Source: Streptomyces pactum | GTDB lineage: Bacteria > Actinomycetota > Actinomycetes > Streptomycetales > Streptomycetaceae | DNA: 64,000 nucleotides | Assembly (NCBI RefSeq): GCF_016031615.1 | Contig: NZ_JACYXC010000001.1 | Coordinates: 6,758,001-6,822,000 of the forward strand | Direction: 5' to 3' | Shown here: positions 48,595 through 55,847 of the stretch, in pieces | How the letters are laid out: each line of letters opens with the position of its first letter | Numbering within the stretch: position 1 is the stretch's first letter | Program-made: the position numbers and the translations under genes | The notes under the pieces: generated by a model | Databases searched by the model: none | What the model was told of the DNA's origin: nothing | What the model saw: only the letters and a program-made list of their open reading frames with translations

Positions 48595-49392
48595 TCACAC
48601 CTCGTACGGCAGCAGCTCGGCCCGCTTGGGCGGACGGCCGTCGCCGGAGGAGCGGCCGGTCAGCCGCCGTCCTATCCACGGCGCCAGGTGCTGCCGGGCG
48701 AACCGCAGGTCGGCGGCGCGCCGGGCCGCCCAGGCGGGCCGCACCGGCGGCGGCAGCGGCGCGTTCCAGTCGGACTCCGCCGGGTGGCCGGTGGCCTGCC
48801 ACACCGCCTCCGCCACCCGGCGGTGGCCCTCGGCGTTCAGGTGCAGCCGGTCGTCCGCCCACATCCGGGCGTCGCCCAGCACGTCGGAACCGAACAGGTC
48901 CACCACCACCGCGCCGTGCCGGGCCGCCAGCGCGTCGATGTGGCCGAAGAGCCGTTCCATCCGCGGCCGGCCGCGCTCCAGCAGCGGTCCGCGCCGGCCC
49001 GGGCTGCGCATCAGCACCAGTTGGCGGCAGCTGGGTGCCAGCCGCTCCACCGCCTCCTCCAACCGGGCGCAGACCAGGCCCATGTCGCACTTGGGCCGCA
49101 GGACGTCGTTGAGCCCGCCGACCAGTGTCACCAGGTCGGCGTCCATCGCGGCGGCCACGTGGCTCTGCTCGTCGACGATCTGGCCGATGAGCTTGCCGCG
49201 CACCGCGAGGTTGGCGTACCGGAAGCCCGGCGCGGCGCCGGGCCCGGCCGCCGCGCGGGCGCGGGCGGCCAGCCGGGCGGCCAGCAGGTCGGCCCAGCCC
49301 CGGTAGCTGCCGTCCGGGAGCACGTCCGACATGCCCTCGGTGAAGGAGTCGCCGACCGCGACGAAGCTGGTGTGGATGACGTTGGTCCGCAT
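48595..49392 (-). CDS. SGNH/GDSL family hydrolase
   Basis: From ATG at 49392 (an alternative ATG lies 12 bases upstream) the 265-residue protein reads MRTNVIHTSFVAVGDSFTEG, with the GDSF block I serine. GLND in LVTLVGGLNDVLRPK is block III, and DDRLHLNAEGHRRVAE is block V with the catalytic Asp and His. Block II glycine lies in NLAVRGKL. No signal peptide is present, so it is probably an intracellular esterase or lipase. A CCGACCGGT motif lies just before the start. Confidence 0.9.
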   Translation of the reverse strand: MRTNVIHTSFVAVGDSFTEGMSDVLPDGSYRGWADLLAARLAARARAAAGPGAAPGFRYANLAVRGKLIGQIVDEQSHVAAAMDADLVTLVGGLNDVLRPKCDMGLVCARLEEAVERLAPSCRQLVLMRSPGRRGPLLERGRPRMERLFGHIDALAARHGAVVVDLFGSDVLGDARMWADDRLHLNAEGHRRVAEAVWQATGHPAESDWNAPLPPPVRPAWAARRAADLRFARQHLAPWIGRRLTGRSSGDGRPPKRAELLPYEV

Positions 49393-49479
49393 GGCGCCGA
49401 ACATACTAACCGGTCGGTCCGACCCCGTCCGCGGCGGTTCGGCATGCGGCCCGCCCGGTCCGCGAGCAGGATCGTCCGC

Positions 49480-49698
49480 ATGGCTCTGACACACATCTAC
49501 TTCGAGGGCGGTGCGCGCAACGGTACGACGGCGACCTGGGACCTGGCGCCGGGCGAGGACGTGTTCGACGACAACATCTTCCGGCCGCCGGAGCTGTACC
49601 GCAGGACGGCGCGGAAACGCCTGATGGGGGGAGTGGAGTACACGGTCTTCCGGTACGACCCGGCCGCGCACGGTCCCGTCCCGCCGGGCGGCCGCTGA
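49480..49698 (+). CDS. Small conserved hypothetical protein, 72 aa
   Basis: The ATG at 49480 opens a 72-residue frame starting MALTHIYFEGGARNGTTATWDLAPGEDVF, continuing through FRPPELYRRTARKRLMGGVEYTVFRYD. It resembles short beta-rich proteins of unknown function common in streptomycetes, sometimes near phage-tail-like or regulatory loci. It diverges from the SGNH hydrolase with an 87-bp gap. Confidence 0.6.
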   Translation: MALTHIYFEGGARNGTTATWDLAPGEDVFDDNIFRPPELYRRTARKRLMGGVEYTVFRYDPAAHGPVPPGGR

Positions 49699-49729
49699 GC
49701 GGCCGCCCGGCCTGGTGGCTGAGGTGGCG

Positions 49730-49985
49730 CAGGCAGTCCTCGAACGTGGCGTGCCTCGCGTCCGCCGGCCCGGCGCTCCGGTTGTACCAGGCGGTGTCCA
49801 GGCGGCTCTGCTGCTGGTGGCCGGTCCGGCAGCGCCGGATCGCCTCGCACACCGCCCGCGGGACGGGACCCGCCGCCCAACCGGCAGCGGGTCCCGGGGC
49901 GACTGGTGCACGAACTGCTGCAGGCCCGCATGTTCTCGTCCGGCAGCCACTCGGCCATCGGCTGGATCGACCGCACAAGTCTCAT
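49730..49985 (-). mobile_element. Degenerate transposase fragment, IS701-like
   Basis: On the minus strand three frames together give pieces that resemble the N-terminal part of IS701-family transposases: RSIQPMAEWLPDEN (about 49973-49930), LQQFVHQSPRDPLPVGRR (about 49925-49870) and VCEAIRR (about 49853). Further downstream is RLDTAWYN. Frame changes and missing ends show it is dead. The family call is from memory of conserved segments. Confidence 0.5.
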
Positions 49986-50032
49986 GGTCGGACCGATCCC
50001 GGTCGGCAGCGGAGACGGAGAACGCTGCCAGG

Positions 50033-50464
50033 CTAGGAAGCTCGTGCGTCGTGGCTCTCGCGATGGGCGAGGACTTGTTCCATGTGTGTCTGGGCCCACT
50101 GCCTGAGCCCGCGTGTCAGGTGGTGGAGCGAGAGGCCCAGGTCGGTCAGCTCGTAGGTGACGGTGACGGGGACCGTGGGCGTCACGGTGCGGATGAGCAA
50201 GCCGTCGCGTTCGAGAGCCCGTAGGGTCTGGGTCAGCATCTTCTGGCTGACTCCAGCCAGTAGCCGGGCCAGCTCGGAGTAGCGCATCGCCCTCGGGGCG
50301 TGCGATGCGCCGGACCGGTCGGGGGCGTCACCCCCCAGTGCGCACAGGATCAGGACGACCCACTTGTCCGAGATCCGGTCCAGGAGCTGACGGCTTGGGC
50401 ACACCGCCAGGAACGCGTTGTACTCCGCCTTGGCCTGCGCCTTCTTGCTGGCCTTCGTCGTCAC
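50033..50464 (-). CDS. HxlR family transcriptional regulator
   Basis: The 143-residue protein (GTG at 50464, or another GTG nine bases upstream) has the HxlR winged helix. It includes CPSRQLLDRISDKWVVLILCALGG, MRYSELARLLAGVSQKMLTQTLRALERDGLLIRT and VTVTYELTDLGLSLHHLTRGL. A cysteine before the first helix (AVCPSR) is typical of redox- or aldehyde-sensing HxlR proteins. It diverges from an aldo-keto reductase with two palindromes in between. Its A/T content at third positions is higher than in flanking genes. Confidence 0.9.
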   Translation of the reverse strand: MTTKASKKAQAKAEYNAFLAVCPSRQLLDRISDKWVVLILCALGGDAPDRSGASHAPRAMRYSELARLLAGVSQKMLTQTLRALERDGLLIRTVTPTVPVTVTYELTDLGLSLHHLTRGLRQWAQTHMEQVLAHRESHDARAS

Positions 50465-50495
50465 TGATTCCACCTTCCACCTTCTGGAGTGTTAC

Positions 50496-50528
50496 GCACT
50501 TCAAAGTGCCTACTTCCCGATGGGAAGT
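50496..50528. promoter_or_regulatory. Two adjacent palindromes between HxlR and aldo-keto reductase genes
   Basis: GCACTT-CA-AAGTGC (50496-50509) and ACTTCCC-GAT-GGGAAGT (50512-50528) are both perfect inverted repeats. They lie next to each other in the divergent promoter and are good candidates for the HxlR operator. Confidence 0.6.
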
Positions 50529-50595
50529 TCCTCTCCGAGAGTGGTGCACGGGGGCTGGAGACACCACCCCCTTGCATGAAGTGAAAGGCACCGCG

Positions 50596-51468
50596 ATGAA
50601 CACGTGCTCCGCACCTCTTCCCGGCGGAACCTGGACGCTGGGTGACTCGTCCGTCACCCGGTTCGGCTACGGCGCGATGCAGCTCGCCGGCCCGTGGGTC
50701 ATGGGGCCGCCCGCCGATCACGACGGCGCTCTGGCCGTGCTGCGCGAGGCGGTCGGCCTCGGGATCACCCACATCGACACCAGCGGCGCCTACGGACCGC
50801 GCATCACGAATGAGCTGATCCGTGAAGCGCTGCACCCCTACGCGGACCGGCTGTTCATCGCCACCAAGGTGGGCGCGACCCGCGACGCGCAGGGCGGCTG
50901 GCCCACCGCCCGGCGTCCCGAAGACCTGCGCAAGCAGGTCCATGAGAACCTCGAATCCCTCGGCGTCGACACCCTCGACCTGGTCAACATGCGCATGGGC
51001 GACGCTCAGGGTCCGCAGGCCGGCTCGATCGCCGAAGCATTCGAGACGCTCGTCGCTCTCCAGCAGGAGGGCCTGATCCGCCACCTCGGCGTCAGCAATG
51101 TCACCGGAGAACAGGTCGCCGAGGCGCGCAGCATCGCCCCGATCGTGTGCGTGCAGAACATGTACAACCTCGCCCACCGCCACGACGACGACCTCGTGGA
51201 TCATCTCGCCGCCGACGGCATCGCCTACGTGCCGTTCTTCCCTCTGGGAGGCTTCACGCCGCTACAGTCCGAGGCCCTTTCACGGGTCGCGAACCGACGG
51301 GGGGCGACGTCCATGGCGGTCGCGCTGGCCTGGCTGATCCAGCGCTCGCCGAACATCCTGCTCATCCCCGGTACTTCGTCCATCGCCCATCTGCGCGAGA
51401 ACATCGCAGGCGCCGACCTCTCCCTCTCGGACGACGACATGGCCGAACTGGACAGCATCGGCCGCTGA
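50596..51468 (+). CDS. Aldo/keto reductase family oxidoreductase
   Basis: The 290-residue protein starts MNTCSAPLPGGTWTLGDSSVTRFGYGAMQLAG. It contains THIDTSGAYGPRITNELI (catalytic Asp and Tyr), FIATKVGATRD (Lys), HLGVSNVTGEQVAEA and the NADP-binding end LIPGTSSIAHLRENIAGADL. The usual catalytic His position reads N or M (LVNMRMGD), as in the pyridoxal reductase-like subgroup. It is probably induced through the divergent HxlR protein. The pair has a base composition distinct from its surroundings and is bracketed by transposase remnants. Confidence 0.9.
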   Translation: MNTCSAPLPGGTWTLGDSSVTRFGYGAMQLAGPWVMGPPADHDGALAVLREAVGLGITHIDTSGAYGPRITNELIREALHPYADRLFIATKVGATRDAQGGWPTARRPEDLRKQVHENLESLGVDTLDLVNMRMGDAQGPQAGSIAEAFETLVALQQEGLIRHLGVSNVTGEQVAEARSIAPIVCVQNMYNLAHRHDDDLVDHLAADGIAYVPFFPLGGFTPLQSEALSRVANRRGATSMAVALAWLIQRSPNILLIPGTSSIAHLRENIAGADLSLSDDDMAELDSIGR

Positions 51469-51489
51469 ACAACACACAGGTCACCAACC

Positions 51490-51689
51490 GAGACCGCGCT
51501 GTCGGGCGGACCGGAGGAAGACGCCCGGCCCGTTGCCGTATTTCTCGGGCGGATGCACCCACCGGGTCCCGGTGCGGAATGTGTGGGCAATCGCGTCGAT
51601 CGCCTCACGGTGATCGCGCCGGCGGCGCCCCGCTCCGGCGTCCGGTCCGGAAGCAGCGGCTCGATCCGCGCCTCCTGCGCGTCAGTCAA
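51490..51689 (-). mobile_element. Degenerate IS5-family transposase N-terminus
   Basis: From TTG at 51689 the minus strand reads LTDAQEARIEPLLPDRTPER, the standard start of IS5-family transposases, and after a frame change RDHREAIDAIAHTFRTGTRW followed by VHPPEKYGN. The rest of the transposase and the inverted repeats are absent. It is a dead fragment. Confidence 0.8.
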
Positions 51690-51834
51690 CGGCGCGCCAG
51701 GACCGACGACCGACGGATCCGAACGAAACCGCCTGGCGCCGGTGGGCCGGGCGCCGGGCCGCGGCGCAGCGGTGTCCCCGGGACGACCGGACCCACAAGG
51801 GCCCGGTCGTCCCGGCCGGTGGCCGGGCGCCGGC
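51690..51834. other. Short gap between IS fragment and CBS-domain gene
   Basis: Nothing recognisable beyond GC-rich sequence; with the IS fragment and 51469-51489 it makes up the 366-base gene-free stretch here. A GGGACGACCGG / CCGGTCGTCCC inverted repeat (51779-51816) may end the CBS operon. Confidence 0.4.
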
Positions 51835-52839
51835 TCAGGACACCAGCACCCGCAGCACGTCCTCCATGGTGACCAGCCCGGCCGGCAGCCCGTCGTCGCC
51901 GATCACCGCGGCCAGATGGGTGCGGCTGCCGCGCATCGCGGTGAGCACGTCGTCCAGCGGCGTGTCGGCCCGCACCCGGGCGATCGGCCGCATCTGGCCG
52001 ATCCGGAACGGCACGTCGCCCGGCCGGGCGTCGAGCGCGTCCTTCACGTGCAGGTAGCCGCGGATCCGGCCGTCCTCACCGACCACCGGGAAGCGGGAGA
52101 AGCCCGACTCGGCGGAGAGCCGCTCCAGCCCGTCCGGGGTCACCCCGAGCGGCGCCGAGACCACCTTCTCCACCGGCAGCGCCACCTCGCGCACCGGCCG
52201 GCGGCCCAGCTCCAGGGCCTCCCGGAGCCGCTCGGTGGCCCGCTCGTCCAGCAGTCCCGCCTCGCTGGAGTCGGCGACCATCCGGGCCAGCTCGTCGTCC
52301 GAGAAGCTCGCCGAGACCTCGTCCTTCGGCTCCACCCGCAGCAGCCGCAGGATGCCGTTGGCGAAGGAGTTGACGGTGAAGATCACCGGCCGCAGGGCGC
52401 GGGCCAGGGCGACCAGCGGCGGGCCGAGCACCAGCGCCGTCCGCACCGGCTCGGCGAGCGCCACGTTCTTGGGCACCATCTCGCCGAAGAGCATGTGCAG
52501 ATAGGTCGCCGCCGACAGCGCGATCACGAACGCCACCGGATGGGTCAGTCCGTCCGGCACGTGCGCGGCGTGGAAGACCGGCTCCAGCAGGTGGGCGATG
52601 GCCGGTTCGGCCACCACGCCCAGCACCAGGGTGCACAGGGTGATGCCCAGCTGGGCGGCGGCCAGCAGCGCCGAGACGTGCTCCAGGCCCCACAGCACGC
52701 TGCGGGCCCGCCGGTCGCCCTGCTCGGCGTGCGGTTCGATCTGGCTGCGCCGCACCGAGATCAGGGCGAACTCGGCGCCCACGAAGAAGGCGTTGACCAC
52801 CAGCGAGAGCAGACCGATCAGCAACTGGATCGCGGTCAC
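51835..52839 (-). CDS. CNNM/CorC-type DUF21-CBS membrane protein
   Basis: The 334-residue protein has a DUF21/CNNM membrane domain (about 1-180; AIQLLIGLLSLVVNAFFVGA, AQLGITLCTLVLGVV, MLFGEMVPKNVALAEP) and two CBS domains (about 205-330; SRFPVVGEDGRIRGYLHVKD and VTMEDVLRVLVS at the end). It lacks the C-terminal CorC_HlyC domain. Such proteins are linked to magnesium and other divalent cation efflux or resistance. Its ATG overlaps the stop of the upstream paralogue by four bases. Confidence 0.9.
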   Translation of the reverse strand: MTAIQLLIGLLSLVVNAFFVGAEFALISVRRSQIEPHAEQGDRRARSVLWGLEHVSALLAAAQLGITLCTLVLGVVAEPAIAHLLEPVFHAAHVPDGLTHPVAFVIALSAATYLHMLFGEMVPKNVALAEPVRTALVLGPPLVALARALRPVIFTVNSFANGILRLLRVEPKDEVSASFSDDELARMVADSSEAGLLDERATERLREALELGRRPVREVALPVEKVVSAPLGVTPDGLERLSAESGFSRFPVVGEDGRIRGYLHVKDALDARPGDVPFRIGQMRPIARVRADTPLDDVLTAMRGSRTHLAAVIGDDGLPAGLVTMEDVLRVLVS

Positions 52840-54179
52840 CGGTCCTCCTCCGTCCCGTGCGCGTCGTGCTCACCGGGCAGCGGGGCCACCAACCGGGCGG
52901 TGGACGCCCGCCGCCCGGCGGCGTCGGCCACCTCGATCCGCCAGCCCGCCACCTCGACGCTGTCCCCGCGGGCCGGGATGCGGCCCAGCTCGGTGGCGAT
53001 CAGACCCGCCAGCGTCTCGTACGGGCCGTCCGGGGCGCGCAGGCCGATCGCCACCAGCTGGTCCATCCGGGCCGCGCCGTCGGCGTCGTACAGCCGCCGG
53101 CCGTCCGGGTCCGTGCCGGCCGGGGCCAGGTCGGGGGTCTCGTGCGGGTCGTGCTCGTCGCGGACCTCGCCGACCACCTCCTCGACGATGTCCTCCAGCG
53201 TGGCCACGCCCGCGGTGCCGCCGTACTCGTCGATCACCACGGCCATGCTGCGCTGGGTGGACAGCCGGTCCAGCAGCCGGTCCACGGTGAGCGACTCGGG
53301 CACCAGCAGCGGCTCCCGCAGCAGTTCGGCGACCGGGTGGCGGGGGCGCCGCTCGGCGGGCACCGCGAGCACGTCCTTGATGTGCGCCACGCCCACCACT
53401 GTGTCCAGGCTGCCGCGGTAGACGGGGAAGCGGGACAGCCCGGTGGCGCGGGTGGCGTTGGCCACGTCCTCGGCGGTGGCCTGGACGTCCAGCGCCACCA
53501 CCTGCACGCGCGGCGTCATCACGTTCTCCGCGGTGAGACCGGACAGGCTCAGGGTGCGGACGAACAGCTCGGCGGTGTCCGCCTCCAGCGCGCCCTCCTT
53601 CGCCGAGTGCCGGGCGAGGGCCACCAGCTCCTGCGGACCGCGCGCCGAGGCCAGTTCCTCGGTCGGCTCCAGGCCCATCCGGCGCACGGTGCGGTTGGCG
53701 GTGTTGTTCAGGTGCCGGATCAGCGGGCGGAAGGCCGCGCTGAAGGCGCGTTGCGGGCCGGCCACGGTCCGGGCGACCGGCAGCGGGCGGGAGATCGCCC
53801 AGTTCTTCGGGACCAGCTCGCCGACCACCATCAGCACCACGGTGGACAGCGCCGTGCCCAGCACCAGGGCCACCGAGGAGGCGGCCGAGCGGGACAGCCC
53901 GGTCGCCTCGACGGGGCCGGTGAGCAGGGCGGCGATGGACGGCTCGGAGAGCATGCCGATGATCAGGCCGGTGACGGTGATGCCCAGCTGCGCGCCGGAG
54001 AGCTGGAAGGTGAGGCCGCGGACCGCGCGCAGGGCGGACTCGGCGCCCCGCTCACCCCGCTCGGTGGCCAGCTCCAGATCCGAGCGCTCCACCGTGGTCA
54101 GGGAGAATTCGGCCGCCACGAACACCGCGCAGGCGAGCGTCAGCAGCAGGGCGACCACCAGGAGGATCACTTCGGTCAT
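52836..54179 (-). CDS. CNNM/CorC-type DUF21-CBS-CorC_HlyC membrane protein
   Basis: The 447-residue paralogue has the DUF21 domain (EVILLVVALLLTLACAVFVAA, LGITVTGLIIGMLSEPSIAA, VVGELVPKNWAISRPLPVAR) and two CBS domains (LSRFPVYRGSLDTVVGVAHIKDVL; STQRSMAVVIDEYGGTAGVA). A C-terminal CorC_HlyC transporter-associated domain (about 345-430) completes it. The EYGGTAGVATLEDI motif is typical. It is the first gene of the two-gene operon and is translationally coupled to the next. Likely role: divalent cation homeostasis. Confidence 0.92.
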   Translation of the reverse strand: MTEVILLVVALLLTLACAVFVAAEFSLTTVERSDLELATERGERGAESALRAVRGLTFQLSGAQLGITVTGLIIGMLSEPSIAALLTGPVEATGLSRSAASSVALVLGTALSTVVLMVVGELVPKNWAISRPLPVARTVAGPQRAFSAAFRPLIRHLNNTANRTVRRMGLEPTEELASARGPQELVALARHSAKEGALEADTAELFVRTLSLSGLTAENVMTPRVQVVALDVQATAEDVANATRATGLSRFPVYRGSLDTVVGVAHIKDVLAVPAERRPRHPVAELLREPLLVPESLTVDRLLDRLSTQRSMAVVIDEYGGTAGVATLEDIVEEVVGEVRDEHDPHETPDLAPAGTDPDGRRLYDADGAARMDQLVAIGLRAPDGPYETLAGLIATELGRIPARGDSVEVAGWRIEVADAAGRRASTARLVAPLPGEHDAHGTEEDR

Positions 54180-54565
54180 CGGTTCACCTCCGTCCCATCG
54201 TCGGTCAGGGCCGGGGGAAGCGCGCGATATCGACCACGTGGCGGTTCACTACTGGGAGGTTCGCCCATGAGCGGACGTTCACACCTTTCGGGAGAGGGGC
54301 CGGTGCCCGCCGCGGACTGCGACGGAGAGACAATGGTAAAGGATCGGCAAAGCTGCTGCGGGTCACGCGTCAGCGTCTTCCCGCGTCCCGGCGGTTACAC
54401 CCGTCGGGACCGCCCGTCGTGCCGGATCCGGCCCGTGCCGCGCGGTGCCGCCCACAGGGCCCGTCCGCGTCGTCCCCGAGTGGCTGATCACCTCCGTGAG
54501 CGCCGGCAGGGCGGGCGGCGCTCCGCCGCCGGGGCCGGGCACCGTGCCGGCACACGGCGCGGCCC

Positions 54566-54616
54566 GGTGACCGGAGCGGGCCGGTGACCGGAGCGGGCCG
54601 GTGACCGGAGCGGGCC
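54566..54616. repeat. Three perfect tandem copies of a 17-bp unit
   Basis: The unit GGTGACCGGAGCGGGCC occurs at 54566, 54583 and 54600 without mismatch. Copy number variation between strains would be expected. Confidence 0.85.
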
Positions 54617-54830
54617 GGTCGGTGGCACGGGTGCCCCGGGGCGCCGGTGCGTACCGCCCCACGCCGCGGCGGCCCTCACCCTGCTCGGCGCCGCGATCAC
54701 CCTCAACCCGCCACGTCCCGTCCCGCCACGTCCCCTCCCGTCCCGCCACGTCCGGACCGGCGGCGCCGCGTCGGCGGCGCTGTCCGGCAGACGGGCATTC
54801 AGCGCCGCGACCGCCCGGGCGGACCGGCGG

Positions 54831-54879
54831 CGCGACCGGGGGCGGTGGCCGGAGCCCCCGGCCACCGCCCCCGGTCGCG
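54831..54879 (-). terminator. Perfect 22-bp terminator hairpin
   Basis: Positions 54831-54852 pair perfectly with 54858-54879 around loop AGCCC, nine bases after the stop codon of the imine-reductase-like gene (minus strand). Confidence 0.8.
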
Positions 54880-54887
54880 GGCCCCGG

Positions 54888-55772
54888 CTACGCCCGGCCC
54901 CGGAACACCTCGATGAGGCTGGCGTAGCTGGTGCCCTCGTGCCCCGCGGCCAGGGCCCGCTCGGCCAGCGCCTGGATACGGGCCGGCCAGTCGGTGTCGA
55001 TGCCGGCGGCGGCGCTCTCCCGCACCAGGTACTTCATGGTGGCCAGATGGGTCTCCACGGTGGCGTCCTCGGGCGGGTAGGCGCCGCGGTCGATCTGCCC
55101 GGCGTAGGCGGTGATGAACTCCGTGACGCTGCCGACCCACCGGGTGGCGAACGGGGCGAAGGCGCTCGCGTCCACCTTGGCCGAGCCCAGCAGCGCGGCC
55201 CCGTGCAGGAAGGCGTTGAGCGTGCCCCACATCAGGCCCAGCAGCGCCACGTCGTACAGGGCCGCGAGACCGGGGTCCTCCCCGAAGTACGTGGCGGTGC
55301 CCAGCCGCTGGAGGGCCGCCCGGTGCCGGTCGAACGCCTCCCGCTCGCCGCTGAAGAGCAGGAACGCCTCCGGGCGGCCGATCACCTCGGGGACCGCCAT
55401 GATCGCGCCGTCCAGATAGGAGGTGGTCAGCGCCGTCAGTTCGCGGGCCTCCTCGGACGTGCCGGAGGTCAGGTTGACCAGCGTCCGGCCGGCCAGCGCG
55501 TCCCGGTGCGGGCCGAGCACGTCGTGGACCGCCGCCGCGTCGCTGAGGCAGACCACGACCAGGGAGCCGGCCCGGACCGCCGCGTCCGGGGACGGCGCGA
55601 GCACCGCCCCGGCGGCGACCAGCTCCGCCGCCTTGCCGGAGCTGCGGTTCCACACGGTGGTGGGGTGGCCGGCCGCGAGGAAGGCGGCGGCGAGGGCCTG
55701 GCCCATCAGGCCCAGTCCGATGACGGTGACGGGCTCGGAGCGGAGTTCGGTGGTGTGCGGTGTCTCGTTCAT
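54888..55772 (-). CDS. NAD(P)-dependent reductase of the imine reductase / beta-hydroxyacid dehydrogenase type
   Basis: The 294-residue protein starts MNETPHTTELRSEPVTVIGLGLMGQALAAAFLAAGHPTTVWNR, a Rossmann fold with GLGLMG and the NADPH-preferring NR(S). LVNLTSGTSEEARELTAL follows, and the helical C-terminal dimer domain (ALYDVALLGLMWGTLNAFLHG) matches imine reductases more than 6-phosphogluconate dehydrogenase. IREDs reduce cyclic imines and ketones. It diverges from the AfsR-like regulator with a palindrome between the two starts. Confidence 0.85.
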   Translation of the reverse strand: MNETPHTTELRSEPVTVIGLGLMGQALAAAFLAAGHPTTVWNRSSGKAAELVAAGAVLAPSPDAAVRAGSLVVVCLSDAAAVHDVLGPHRDALAGRTLVNLTSGTSEEARELTALTTSYLDGAIMAVPEVIGRPEAFLLFSGEREAFDRHRAALQRLGTATYFGEDPGLAALYDVALLGLMWGTLNAFLHGAALLGSAKVDASAFAPFATRWVGSVTEFITAYAGQIDRGAYPPEDATVETHLATMKYLVRESAAAGIDTDWPARIQALAERALAAGHEGTSYASLIEVFRGRA

Positions 55773-55786
55773 GTGACGACTGTGCG

Positions 55787-55799
55787 GGAACCGGGTTCC
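55787..55799. promoter_or_regulatory. Palindrome in the divergent reductase/AfsR-like promoter
   Basis: GGAACC-G-GGTTCC is a perfect 13-bp palindrome between start codons at 55772 and 55848. It could be an operator for control of either gene. Confidence 0.45.
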
Positions 55800-55847
55800 G
55801 GTCCGTCTCCGGAAACGTTGCGGCGGGGCGACGAGTACCGTGACCGG

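Larger units (their letters stand above)
54180..54887. other. Intergenic with small tandem repeats and a terminator
   Basis: The 700 bases between the CBS operon start and the imine-reductase-like gene contain the 17-bp tandem repeat at 54566-54616, three spaced copies of CCCGCCACGTCC between 54705 and 54753, and the terminator at 54831-54879. No gene is recognised. Confidence 0.45.
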
